This document shows, in pieces, positions 1 through 11,049 of a stretch of 64,000 nucleotides of DNA. The position numbers and the translations under genes were made by a program. Numbering within the stretch: the stretch's first letter is position 1; the number at the start of each line of letters is the position of its first letter. This stretch comes from Posidonia oceanica (taxonomy: Eukaryota > Streptophyta > Magnoliopsida > Alismatales > Posidoniaceae): the NCBI GenBank assembly GCA_037176725.1, contig JAZBRS010000011.1, forward strand, positions 7,254,001 to 7,318,000, read 5' to 3'. The notes beneath the pieces were generated by a model. The model was not told the DNA's origin, did no database searches, and saw only the letters and a list, made by a program, of their open reading frames with translations.

Positions 1-2090
1 CGTCTACCTAGTGCATCACATCGCACCAGCTCAGCAAGGACGACAACCATGGCAAAGACGGCCCTGCCACAAGGAAAGTGAATTCACTTCAATAGCTGAA
101 CCGCTAAGCGTCATCTTTCCCAAGGTTGCGTCGCTCCTGCAACTCCCAGAGATTAATCCACCATCAGACCACCATCTATAGTAGTATAACACGAACCTAT
201 TTTGCAAGTTCCAACGAGTTGGAAGGCACTCGACAAACAAATGCTTCACTCTCTGGAATACTGTCCAGGATTTGATTAACAATGGGACCATTATCGTCAA
301 CACACAAGAGGCAGCACACATATATGCACCTGCACAGACTAGTACAACCAACCTATCCCCGTCTGAGCCCGCATGTTCCGAGGATGCCAAGACTTCGAGG
401 GTTTATCTTCTCTCTCCTGTCCTTGCCGATTCCAACCCTTCCCCGATAGATCCTTCTAATCACATCGATGTGGTTTCCTTTCCCGTCCATTCCTAACTCC
501 ATCCACAGGGGGACCCGACCGAGAGTTTGCCAGTCTACCGAACGCTAGTCTGACTCTGCGAGAGCAAACACCCTGGATCCCAACAAGAGACACAGATCAG
601 CAATAACACAAGCAGTGCTAGTCTCAACAATCACAGCAATACTGCCAACACAATCAACAACAGTTAAGCAACAAGCAGCAGAGACCGGAGTTGTATCATT
701 TTATCTGTTTCTTCATTGCTTTCTTTTCCTTTCAAAATGCAAAAACACAAAAAAATCAAAAGATCAAAAAGATAAAAAAATCTAAAAACAATCAAAATAT
801 TTGCATGCCAACATTACCCGATGACGAAAATCGGAAAAGCTAGCCTGCTTCAAGGAGAGGACTATCCTTTCTCAATTGACGCTACCTAAATGATTAAATA
901 AATGAGGGAGCCACAATCCACCGAGAGTAAGACGAAGTGTCTAAACTCCATAAGGAGCCTACACCTCCTAGAGGGAAACAAACTGTTAAAGCAACTGAGA
1001 GAGTGAACCTAAAAATACACATATCTGTATGGATATAAAAGAACAATGAAGATAAAAGGCGAAGACAAAAGTCAATCCTAAAGAGGGACGTATAGAGTAG
1101 CTTTATCCCCACCAAACTTTAAAGAGGAGTCCGAGCATGTGTCTAGGCAGCCTACATCTCCAAAAGGACTAGCCACCCCTTTTTGCAATAAAAGCTTCCA
1201 GCCTAGATCAGGCGCCTATTACCTCTAAGCCTGGGATAGAGTGAATCCAAGCATCCATAAGAAAGCAAAAGAGAAAAATCTCCAAAGAGCAGGTGTAGGG
1301 CCTAAGGAGTTTGACATGGAGCTCGATCCATCACCCACAGAGAGCATAAGCACCACTACCTACCAATGAGAGCCACTCACAGCTTATGAGTCCTGGTAAG
1401 GTCTATTGAGTCGAGGACATCCTCCTCCTTTTCAACAAGCATGAATACTTTCTAGCATAACTGAGGGCAAACAAACAATAAGAATCACTCATAATAAGCT
1501 AGCTTACTTATGATTAGAACTCTCTTGCTTGCTTATGCATAACCCCACAGGTTCTATTCTAGCATTTCCGACCAAAGGCATGTCAGCTCCTTTGTGGTCA
1601 GAGCAATGGCAAAACAAGCTTGCTACAACCAACATTGCAGACTTTACATCTTTAACCAGGAGATGCCCTGTAAGGGAAAGACCGTTCCAAGAAGCCCAGC
1701 AGAGAATTACACGTCCAGAATAGCAAACTACAGGCATTCAATACCCCACAAGCACTTGACATGGACAACAAACGTATAGCAAACAATGGCTTTCTCTCAA
1801 CAAGCAGCCAGCATTGAGCATGCCCACCTTCAGAGGCGAACATTAGCAAACATCATCGAGTGCCTCAACCAGCATTCAACAACAGTCCAGGGTGCACCTG
1901 CAGACAAGACTCATCCCTGGCTCAATCGGCTAAAACCAACCGACTTGGCCCCCCTACATTCTATCTCTCTATCTCTCATTCGCCCATGAAGCGAACCTAT
2001 CATCCTTTCCCACCAAGGACATGTCAGCTGTCTTTTGATGTCATCTCTTTGATACCAAGGATATGTCAGCTACCTTTTGGTATCGTTTCA
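1..2090 (+). other. Non-coding 3' region of Tat-like element; no gene seen
   Basis: No reading frame with recognisable protein similarity. Contains an A-rich stretch around 735-800 (AAAAATC-type short repeats) resembling the A-rich stretch at 46180-46325 of the other Tat-like element, which suggests equivalent positions of two related 3' regions. Otherwise unremarkable. Confidence 0.5.
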
Positions 2091-2094
2091 TCAT

Positions 2095-2560
2095 ATATCC
2101 CCCTTTGGTGGCGGGTCAGTCGACCTGTCACCATTATCTTCTCCCTTTTGGTGGCGGGTCGATCGACCTCTCACCATTATCTTTTCTCCCTTTGGTGGCA
2201 GGTCGGTCAACCTATCACCGTTATCTTTTCCCCCTTTTGGTAGTGGGTCGGTCGACCTCTCACCGTTATCTCTTCTCCCTTTGGTGGTAGGTTGGTCGAC
2301 CTATCATCATTATCTTTTCCTCCTTTGGTGGCGGGTCAGTCGACCTGTCACCGTTATCTTTTCCCCCTTTGGTAGCGAGTCAGTCGACCGTTATCTTTTC
2401 CCCCTTTGGTAACGAGTCGGTCGACCTGTCACTGCTATTCTTATCTCCCTTTAGTGGGGGATCGGTCGACCTATCACCATTATCTTTTTCCCCTTTGGCG
2501 ACGGATTTTGTCAACTTGTCACTGTTATCCCCTCCTATGGTGTCAAATCGGACGATCAAT
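2095..2560 (+). repeat. Tandem array, about 46-bp unit, about 10 copies
   Basis: Each unit contains a CCCTTTGGTGGCGGGTC core, then GTCGACCTGTCACC and a pyrimidine run (ATTATCTTTTC). Copies differ by scattered substitutions and small indels. It is the first of three neighbouring arrays sharing a GTCGACCTGTCA-like core. Confidence 0.9.
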
Positions 2561-3420
2561 CACTGATTTCCTGTAATGTCAAATCAGACGATCTGTCATT
2601 GATTTCCTGTGGTGTCAAATCGGACGATCTGTCATTGATTTCCCTGTGGTGTCAAATCGAACGATCTATCACTGATTTCCTGTAGTGCTAGATCGGACGA
2701 CCTATCACTGATTTCCCTGTGGTGCCAAATCAGATGATCTGATTTCCTGTAGTGCCAGATCGGACGACTTATCACTGATTTCTCTATAGTGTGATCAGAC
2801 GATCTGTCACTGATTTCCTGTGATGTCAAATCAGATGATCTGTCACTGATTTCCTGTAATGTCAAATCGAATGATATGTCACTGATTTCCTGTGGTACCA
2901 GATTGGACAATCTATCACTGATTTCCTTATAGTATGTGTTACTGATTTTCCTATAGTGCCAGATCGGACGACCTATCATTGATTTCCTGTGGTGCTAGAT
3001 TAGACAATCTGTCATTGATTGCCTGTGGTGCCATCGGACGATTTGTCACTGGGTCACTGATTTCCTATAATGCCAGATTGAACGATCTGTCACTGATTTC
3101 CTGTGGTGCTAGATCGAACAATCTATCACTGATTTCCTGTAGTACCACATGAGACGATTTGTCACTGATTTCCCTGTAGTGCCACATCGGACGACCTATC
3201 ATTGATTTCCTATGGTATCAGATCGAACGATCTATCACTGATTCCCTTATGGTGCGAGATCAGACAATTTGTTACTGAATTCCCCTATGGTGTCAAATCA
3301 TACAATCTGTCACTAATTTCCCTATAGTGCCAGAACGAACAATCTATCATTTATCTCCCTGTGCTGTCAGGTTAAACGACCTATCACCAATTCTCCCTGT
3401 GGTGACAAGTTTGTTAGCGT
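2560..3420 (+). repeat. Tandem array, about 36-bp unit, about 23 copies
   Basis: Unit core is TGATTTCCTGTGGTG, then a variable CCAGATCGGACGAYCTRTCA. Unit length wavers between 34 and 38 bp and sequence drift is considerable, so the array is old. The frame opened on the - strand at 2632-2979 is only a translation of the repeat and is not called as a gene. Confidence 0.9.
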
Positions 3421-3424
3421 AACA

Positions 3425-3605
3425 CTGATTCTTTCCTTTTGCCGATAGGTCTGTCGACCTGTCATATCTTCCTTTTTGCCGATAGGTCTGTCAACCTGTC
3501 ATATCATTCCCTCTTGCCGATATGTCTGTCAACCTGTCATATCATCCCTTTTACCGATAGGTCTGTCATATCCCCCTTTCTGCCGACGGGTCCGTTAACC
3601 GATCA
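3425..3605 (+). repeat. Tandem array, about 37-bp unit, about 5 copies
   Basis: Unit core is TTGCCGATAGGTCTGTCAAC followed by CTGTCATATC and a short pyrimidine run. It shares the GTCTGTCGACCTGTCA segment with the 46-bp array upstream, so the two probably share an ancestor. Confidence 0.85.
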
Positions 3606-3609
3606 CTTT

Positions 3610-4330
3610 TCTCACTTGTCCTTTTTAGATCCTCGTGCCGGACGAACAAGGCCCAACTTTGCACCTCCTTTCTCTAGACTAGTAGTCCTAACTATCCAGT
3701 TGACATCCGTCAAACTGTTTAACCCTGGACTGGTAACCCTAACTACCCAGATGACACCCATCATACTGTCTAGCTTTCTGAGCAACGAGTGTGATAACTT
3801 GCTACACCCATCTCGCATCTTGGTGCCAAGAGCATTTCGACTGCCCCTGGTATCTTCCTCGGACATCTTTGGTTGTCCTGTGGTATCATAGCCCCCTTTC
3901 ACGACTTCGCTCCTGTCGAACTAAGTCCCGCTCACTTAGATCCTCGTGCAAGACGGACGAGGTCCAGCTTGCCTTCTTCGGGACTTCGTTCCGGTCAGAC
4001 GAAGTCCCGTTCTTCTGGATCCTCGTGCCAAACAAATGAGGCCCAATTTGCCTCCTTCCTTACGACTTTGTTCCGGTCGAACGAAGTCCCATAGGCCATT
4101 TCTTCTGTGATTTCGCTTTAGGCAGACGAGGTCCTTCTCCTCGGGTTGGTAGCCCTAACCATCCAAATGACATCCGTCAAAGTGTCTGGCGTTCCAAACG
4201 GCAAACACGTTAGTCTTGTCTGGAGCCCCGCTCCCCAGACTGATATCCCCAACTATTCGGACGACAAGCCCGTTATACTTATTTGGAGTCCTTCTTCTCG
4301 AACGGATAACCCCCAATCATCCAGCCGATG
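3610..4330 (+). repeat. Degenerate hairpin-forming repeats
   Basis: Several diverged copies of inverted-repeat modules. The clearest is at 3982-4006, with arms GACTTCGT and ACGAAGTC around a CCGGTCAG-type loop. Others near 3635, 3945 and 4020 have CCTCGTGC ... GACGAGG arms. A second motif (CCCTAACTAYCCAGATGACA) recurs at about 3685, 3740, 4150 and 4245. The same two hairpin types make up the large array at 40613-43510, linking this 3' region to that locus. Confidence 0.75.
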
Positions 4331-4414
4331 AGTCCAACTTATCATGCCCCTCTCGTCCAGTGCCCCAGTTTGCACAAGTTTGGACTAATTACAAACTTGT
4401 CGCCCGACACCACA

Positions 4415-4640
4415 TTGCATCGTATAGCATCCCATAGCATGATATTGCATTGCATAGCATCTCATTGCATAACATCCCATTACATGACATTACATCACAT
4501 TACATCACATTGCATCGCATTACATCGTCACCAACATCACATTGCATGACATTACATTACATAGCATCTCATTGCATAACATCCCATTGCATGATATTAC
4601 ATCACACATCCGCACATTACATCACATCACACGCAACATA
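4415..4640 (+). repeat. Short CAT-rich array with about 10-bp period
   Basis: Runs of CATTGCATAG, CATCCCATTA and CATGACATTA repeated with a step of about 10 bp for some 220 bp. Looser continuation (GCATCAGCATT, ACATTAGCATT) reaches about 4950. It encodes nothing recognisable. Confidence 0.8.
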
Positions 4641-5086
4641 CTCATCTGCATTCACTGTGCCCCTTTTCTCGACCAGCAGAGCTGCTAACTGGCCACAACT
4701 CCTACATCCAGCATCATCGCATCAGTATTACATGCTAGATAGCCACATCAGCATCGCTTAGAGCCACACACACCCCAGTAGAGCTCAACGCACACCGGCA
4801 TCGCATGCTCAGTATCAGTATGCATTACATTAGCATTGTGCAAACCCACACACACACCAAGCGGACTTTAGCACACACGAGCATTAGCATTACCATCAGC
4901 ATGATCTGCATCATGCTTTGCGTTTTTAGCATTCGCATCTGCATTTACATTTCGGCAAATGAGTTGTGACTTTCGGTGCATCCATCGGATAAGCGACTCG
5001 CTGCCAACAGCAACGTTAGTCTCCTACAGACTCTAGCAGGTGTCTTATCAACCCTGAGCATCGGTCTCGATACTCTTGACCTCACT

Positions 5087-5100
5087 CAGGAAGAAGCAGA
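5087..5100 (+). other. Polypurine-tract candidate
   Basis: CAGGAAGAAGCAGA lies immediately before the TG of the LTR. This is where plus-strand primer is expected in an LTR element. It is not a perfect purine run, so the assignment depends on position. Confidence 0.5.
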
Positions 5101-7300
5101 TGTAGACATCCCAATTTGGTAGTCACTCATCGACAGATTTCTCCATGAAGATGTGCTCTGGTCGTAGCAGACCTAACCTACTCACCAAACCCAACCTAAC
5201 ATCCCCTAACCTACCCAAACCCACTCAAAACCCTAGCCTATCCAAAACCACAAGCCCAAAGCCCATTGATAGTCTAAACACTCATGGAAACAGACTCAAG
5301 AATCATGCAACAGGCTCTATAATGGTCATCCCGTAGGTACATACCGCTAGTAACCTCTACTGGAAGCCGCCGCTGGTAGGTACCGTTGTTGAGTACCATA
5401 GGACACTACCACAGATGTCCTGTATCAGTAGCAACAACTACAAAGGATCATTCAGTCCATACACCTTTAGATCAATGATTCCTTGCTTCTCATTGACTCG
5501 CATGGATCTAGACGTGTACCCAGGTTTGCCAAGACTATCGTATCCCTCATGCCAAATCAAATCCCAATCAAATCCTATCATTTAAATCCACACCAACCGT
5601 TTCAAAATCTGTTACACATCAACGGCCTTCATGTGTTTGAAATCCTATAAAACAGTCTCCCTTCTCCCACGAGAAGCCTCTCTCTGGACTCTTGCTCTCT
5701 TGGCAATCTCTCTAGTTAGTCTCTCCCTCTAGTTGCCCTCTGGTCTCCCTCATCACCGGTAGCATTCCTCAAGCACTGCCGGCCATAGCAAACCATCCAC
5801 TAGCCTAACACCTATCCACGAGAGCACACACACACTGAGGGCATCCTTCACCTCCTCCACCTGAGCCTTCTCTGAGCCAGTGAGAGTGAGCTCTGCACGA
5901 CCGTCCCAGAGTCTCCACTGCCTCCTCCATCACCGACTGAGCACCCATTTCTCGGAGTAAACCGCCAACATTGGGAGAGACATCTGAGCGCCTACACAGA
6001 TAAGTATCCATTCCTTAGCCTAGAAACGCTTTCCTCTAGCTGTGGATGGTTTCATTGTTGTGAATTATCTGTGTCTTGCTGAATTTGCTTCTTGTTTTGC
6101 ATCTCCAGTTCGGTCCGGTGATGGATTCTCCGCCTGCATAAGGCCGACGATCATTGAATGCAAGGCTCGGCCCATCTCGACAAATGGCTTTCCTTCTTTG
6201 CTTGCATTGCCAGGCCTCTTCCTCCCCTTCATCATTCAATGCGCTCTAGAGAAGTATCTCGAGCTCAGGGCCTCTCCTATGGCCGACCAAGTCTGAGAAC
6301 TCCAACGTGATTCAATGAGGACAAGAAGAGATTACCTTCGATTTGTTTTACACCTGCATTGCATAATCTCCTCTCTCTCTCTCTTCCTCTCTACCCACCA
6401 TAAGCCGTGATTGAGTCCTAGAGGTCCCCGACCTTCTCCATGGCCGCGGGACTCATAGAACTCCAGCGATGGGTAAATGGAGGTGGGGAAGACGAGTCAA
6501 GCATCCCCTATGTAGTTTCATTGCTTTGTTTAGCTCCTGGATATCTATTCCTGCTTCACCGATGGTTTCGCGATTCTTTTGAATCGATTTCATTATGCAA
6601 ATCGTGCAAGGATGTTCATTGTCTGGAAACAGTTCTGTTACGCTTGTTGATATCGTGGCCATGTACCATTGGTATCCACCACTGCCTTGTACCGCAGATA
6701 CCTCCAGCACATTTGCAGATTCAGAACAGTGCAAACAGAACACATGTCTTGTTTGCTTAGTTGTTTCTCTCTGGAATTATTGCTTCTGATTTGCATGATT
6801 TTACATACATCTACTTGGCAGTTGACATCCAACATCTTGGCATCTAGACATACATTAAGAGCATACATTCATATTTGTAAGGCATCTCATATTACCCTTG
6901 AGGCATACATTTTGACATTCAATTACCGACAGCCATACATGCGAGCGATCAAGTCTAGAAAGACCGACTCATCGAACGCAAAGGGGTGCTTAACCCCTTC
7001 CCTATACGTAACAGGAGTTATTACCCTTTCTTTGGACCGCAATGACCATTATGTCTTCATCCATTTGCACGGATTATCATATTTACAACATTGCATGTAT
7101 ATCATAATTTGTATCCGATTTTCTTTATCTTCCGATTTAATAGACTATGTGACGACTCCATTGTCTTATCTTTGTTTTCTTCGCATTCGGTGTTTTCGAG
7201 TCGAGTTCTCTTCGGATTCACCACTCCGCCATGACCTTATCGGTGTACGCATTGACTTTCCAGTCCCACGTACCCCCGTCGTCAGCATGGTCACACCTAC
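5101..7300 (+). repeat. 3' LTR of the left Tat-like element
   Basis: Begins TGTAGACATCCCAATTTGG directly after a purine tract. It contains a promoter-like TATA box at 5646 and a transcribed-leader-like CT-rich stretch after it. The segment near 6985-7020 (AACCCCTTCCCTATACGTAA) resembles the sequence with AACCCCTTGGGTACGTG at 58652 in the other Tat LTR. The right boundary is not fixed: GTTGCACA at about 7333-7340 is one possible CA end. The frames at 6042-6760 look spurious. Confidence 0.55.
5646..5653 (+). promoter_or_regulatory. TATA box of Tat LTR
   Basis: TATAAAAC about 545 bp inside the LTR, followed by a pyrimidine-rich stretch. Spacing and context fit an LTR promoter with the transcription start around 5680. 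Confidence 0.5.
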
Positions 7301-7340
7301 TTAGGCATGGCTTGTCACGCTCTGTCTTAAATGTTGCACA

Positions 7341-8008
7341 GGAGGTGTGGCCTACTTGTCTCAAAGGTTTACCCTTCACCATCACCTTGTTGTCCATCTT
7401 GGTGAGGGAGGTTCCTCATTATCTCAAAAAACCTAATACAATTGATGTGGGACCAACACAAAGATAACAGAATCAAACTACAATCCGATTCCTATGTAAT
7501 TAGAACTACAATCCCAATCACAATAATACAAGTAGGACAACATTGCATGCCTATGTTGCTTACTGCGTAGAAATATATGAAAGCACGGTAGTAGGCATAT
7601 GCCATTTACACTTATTAAAAAGAAAGATAAAAAATCTAGAAGACAAGTTGTTAGCTTTTCAATACAAATAGTTAAAATACAAATAAAAGCCCCAAGTCAA
7701 TGCACGTGAATATTTGAACATACAGGTCTACAGCTACAAGCATGCATATAAGAAGATATAATATAGATTTTCATATCTCTGTCAAACATAATTAAGAGGC
7801 GCAATACAGCAAAAGGTGTTAGATGCTAAAAGGATCGATGTATTGATGCGATGAGGGAATATAATCATGATTATTCATGTGTTAGGTTGAAAAGGTCAAC
7901 ATATGAAAATATGTTCATATGTTAAAACATCCATGTCATATCATCTCTCACTAACACATACTATCATATCCACATTTCCATGACATCATACTCTAACAAT
8001 ATTCATTA
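7341..8008. other. No gene; degraded repeat remnants
   Basis: AT-rich sequence without a coding frame. 7340-7470 contains phrases typical of old copia LTRs (GATGTGGGACCAACACAAAG near 7445). It probably belongs to the second intron of the reductase gene if that gene is intact. Confidence 0.4.
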
Positions 8009-8012
8009 CCTT

Positions 8013-8473
8013 CTTTTTTGTTTTTTTTTTTTTTAGCAATGAAAAGCAAATTTTATTGGAACAGGAAGAAAAAACTACTGCAAAAAACAAAGACTGTCGG
8101 AAAGCCTTATAAGAACAGGACACTAAAAACAAAAACGCAAAAAAACAAAACCAAGGAAAAAAAACAGAAACCAGAACAGAAATTATAGGAAACACTCTCA
8201 TCAAATAGCAAATAACACATCCAACCAGGCTGCCAGCATTGCATTGGTATCAATCCCACCATCACTAGAGGAAGACCATCAAATAACAAACTCACAAACC
8301 ACCACTTTCCATTTTCCTTGATCAGATTGGACCCTTCTAAAAATTCTTTGATTCCTCTCCAACCATCTACACCATCAAATCGTGTGAGGCAGCATCTTCC
8401 ACACCACCCAATTCCTACCTCCCATACTCCGCTTTTTCATCCATCTTTTCCGAGAAATAATCAATAACATATT
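8013..8473 (-). pseudogene. LINE 3' end: ORF2 tail, 3' UTR and poly(A)
   Basis: Continuation of the same LINE after removal of the nested element. The - strand encodes a WRWLERNQRIFRR-like tail with stops (about 8330-8400), the usual end of plant L1 ORF2. A T-rich 3' UTR with an AATAAA signal (- strand, about 8050-8056) and the poly(A) tail (T run on the + strand) follow. Frames opened at 7986-8295 are 3' UTR and not genes. Confidence 0.7.
8469..8473. repeat. Target-site duplication ATATT (left)
   Basis: Identical to 15038-15042; together they bracket the chromovirus at its TG...CA ends. Confidence 0.85.
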
Positions 8474-11008
8474 TGTCATGATCCCAGTTGCGATAGTCTA
8501 AAATCTAAACTCTTAGAACTATTAATAAATAAATAACTTAAAAACAAATGTATGAAATTAATTAAATAATTAATTGATTTAATTAATTGAAAAATAACCA
8601 CTAATTCTACCAAGAACTTGTAGTGTACGACTATATCACTCTAACTATATGTACTAAACTTTACTACTACTTTAATATCTGCGCTTACAAAAAAAATCAA
8701 TAAAATACACATAAATAACATCTAATAATCACTTAGCACATGCCTACCATTTACCAAAAACAACAAATCAGAATTGGAACTGCTAACACTCAGCTTCTAA
8801 ACCAACACGACTGTCCCTTATGGCAGCACCAAGACCAAAACCTATAAGATCACAAATACCTATAATATCCTATTACAAACAAGCATCAAATCTTTTTAAA
8901 TATGCTTTTCAAAAATCCTTTTTCCTCTTTTCCAGAACCAAAAACCACGTACATTTTGAAATCTCTTTATGCACACTTGAAATAACAACTCTTTGTCAAT
9001 CAAGTCCAAAACCAACACAAATCATACTCACACACCTAGTCCAAAACCTATGGAGTCACCCAAGTGACCGACACTAGCCACAGGTAACTGTCAAGGAGTA
9101 CTGCACTGCTATAAACAAGTCACCTTGTATAGAGACTCATCTGTTCCATATTCGTACTCTAAAAATCCTTAACTTGTCTACACAAGGACCACACGCACAA
9201 GGTCCACCATCTCAGTGCCCTTGAGACTGTTGCATTCGATCACTAAGAGGACTTTTTCACCTTTTGATCCCGCCAGTACAACTCCCTGAGACCTCAGCCT
9301 ACTCTTCTAACTCTCGATCTTCTAGAGATATCATTCATCCTTAGTCCGTCAGTCAGATTATTCAATCTCTTAATCCCTAACCTCATCCTTGGCCTTTCAG
9401 TCCCTAGACCCTCATCTAGAGTCTTTTGGTTCTCTAAAACTACAGAACCTTAACCTTAGACTCGCATCTAACCTTCTAGAGGTATCAATCATCCCTGGTT
9501 TACCAATACAATCATACGACCCTCTTGATTCCTCGAAAATTACAGAAAAACCACACACACCTCATCCTCGATGGCTGACTCTTGACCATGTAGGAGTATC
9601 AATCATTCCAAATCTGCCAACTAGATGCTTCAGCCTCTCGATCTCTTAAATTACAGAAAATCTTTTCCAAAATCTTTACAAATCTTATGCATTTCTTTCA
9701 AAATTCTTTTTGAAAAACCATTTGAAAATCATTTCAAAATCGATCTCAAAACACTGCCAAAAGTAACATCAAAACCCCAACTAAAACCCATTGTCCAGGG
9801 ACGCATAGCTAACCCACGCTGGGGACCCGAGCCCCCCGTTCTGTGTGTGCTGCAATACACAGTAACGAACTAGGGCATCAATCGCCAGAGACCAAAACCC
9901 ATTCCCTGCAAATCCATACCCAAACACTGAGAGAAAATACGAAAAAATAAAGGAAAATCCATCTTATATAAACCAAAAGCATAATTAAATCCATGTATCA
10001 ACATCTTGCACTAAAATTGCCTAAATCATCATAAACGGGTTCTCACGCAACCCAACATGTATAGCAGCCAATCGCCACCAACACTGTATTCTCACTTGGA
10101 ATCCCAAAGCATCGGATTCTCACATGGAATCCCAAGACACAATCACAACAAACAGGCAATAAATTAACTGGATAAGGAGATCTTTGAGTAGGGTATGCAC
10201 CTTTCATCGACATTAGGTCCTCAACCCACACGACAACAGTAGCACGCACCCTCCTCCAACCAAAGTCTCATCCTATCGATGTACGGCTACCGCAACAACG
10301 ACGCAGCAGCACTAGGAGTAGCAATGCCGTTCGACGGAGGCAATGGTGATGGTGGCTCATACAGCAACTCACAGTCCACCCTAACGCATGAACCCTCACT
10401 GAGCTCCCTTCTCACTCTCCGATCACTCCCTTTCCCACACACACACTCTCTCTCTCTCTCCGTGGATTCCTCTTCTCAATCTCTTCTTCTCTCTCTCGAC
10501 AGTCTGTGTCTCAGACGCACCCCTCTTTCCCTTTTTATAAAGCTTTGTGTGTGGCACTGTTCATGAACAGTGTCGTTACAAGGTGGATGCCCAAACACTT
10601 GTGTTATCACAAGATAGTACTGTAACACAGCTGTGTTTGTCCACCTGATATTCCGCGCACGCACGGGACATAACACACCAAACATAAACACGGCATAACA
10701 CCAAAGAGGAATAACAGCACAATATATGCTAAAGCAAAACCACAGGACATAACATGCCGAACAAGATATCTAAAGAGGGAAACATCCACAAAATTCACCT
10801 TAATTATCCAAAAAGAATATTACATTTAAAGATAATTAAACACCAATCCACTCAACAAGACTCACTACACAATTACCAAAAATACAACCAAGTGAGAACC
10901 AAATCCTAAAACAATAACTTACAACATACAACGTTATGGACTACTAAAGCATGTTGAGAACCGACGCCGACAACCTGCGCCTGCCCTACAGAGTCCTTAG
11001 GTGTTACA
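8474..11008 (-). repeat. 3' LTR of the nested chromovirus
   Basis: On the + strand it starts TGTCATGATCCC and ends GTGTTACA, so the - strand reads TGTAACAC ... TGACA. The segment 10070-11008 aligns with 14100-15037 (shared GCAGCCAATC, CATGGAATCCCAA, ACTGGATAAGGAGATCTT and a CT-rich block). A TTTTTATAAAGC TATA-like site at 10531-10542 (read TTTATAAA on the - strand) is repeated at 14556. Confidence 0.8.
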
Positions 11009-11049
11009 TCCTACCTCTCTTAAAAGAATTTTGTCCCAAGCAAAATTAC

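Larger units (their letters stand above)
1..7300 (+). mobile_element. Tat-like Ty3 LTR retrotransposon, 3' portion only
   Basis: The 3' end of a large LTR element that runs off the left edge. No gag or pol codons are visible. What is seen is a non-coding 3' region (1-5100) with a succession of tandem arrays, a purine-rich tract at 5087-5100 and an LTR starting TGTAGACATCCC at 5101. The layout of tandem arrays between pol and the 3' LTR is a known trait of the Tat/Ogre lineage of plant Ty3 elements. The second Tat-like element of this window begins its LTR almost identically (TGTAGATACCCC at 57694) and supports the assignment. The right end near 7300-7340 is uncertain because no 5' LTR or target duplication is available for comparison. 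The lineage call is inference from layout. Confidence 0.6.

Noticed and set aside
6042..7304. Several + strand frames of up to 211 residues
   Set aside because: Lie within the Tat LTR; no domain and no coding-like composition.
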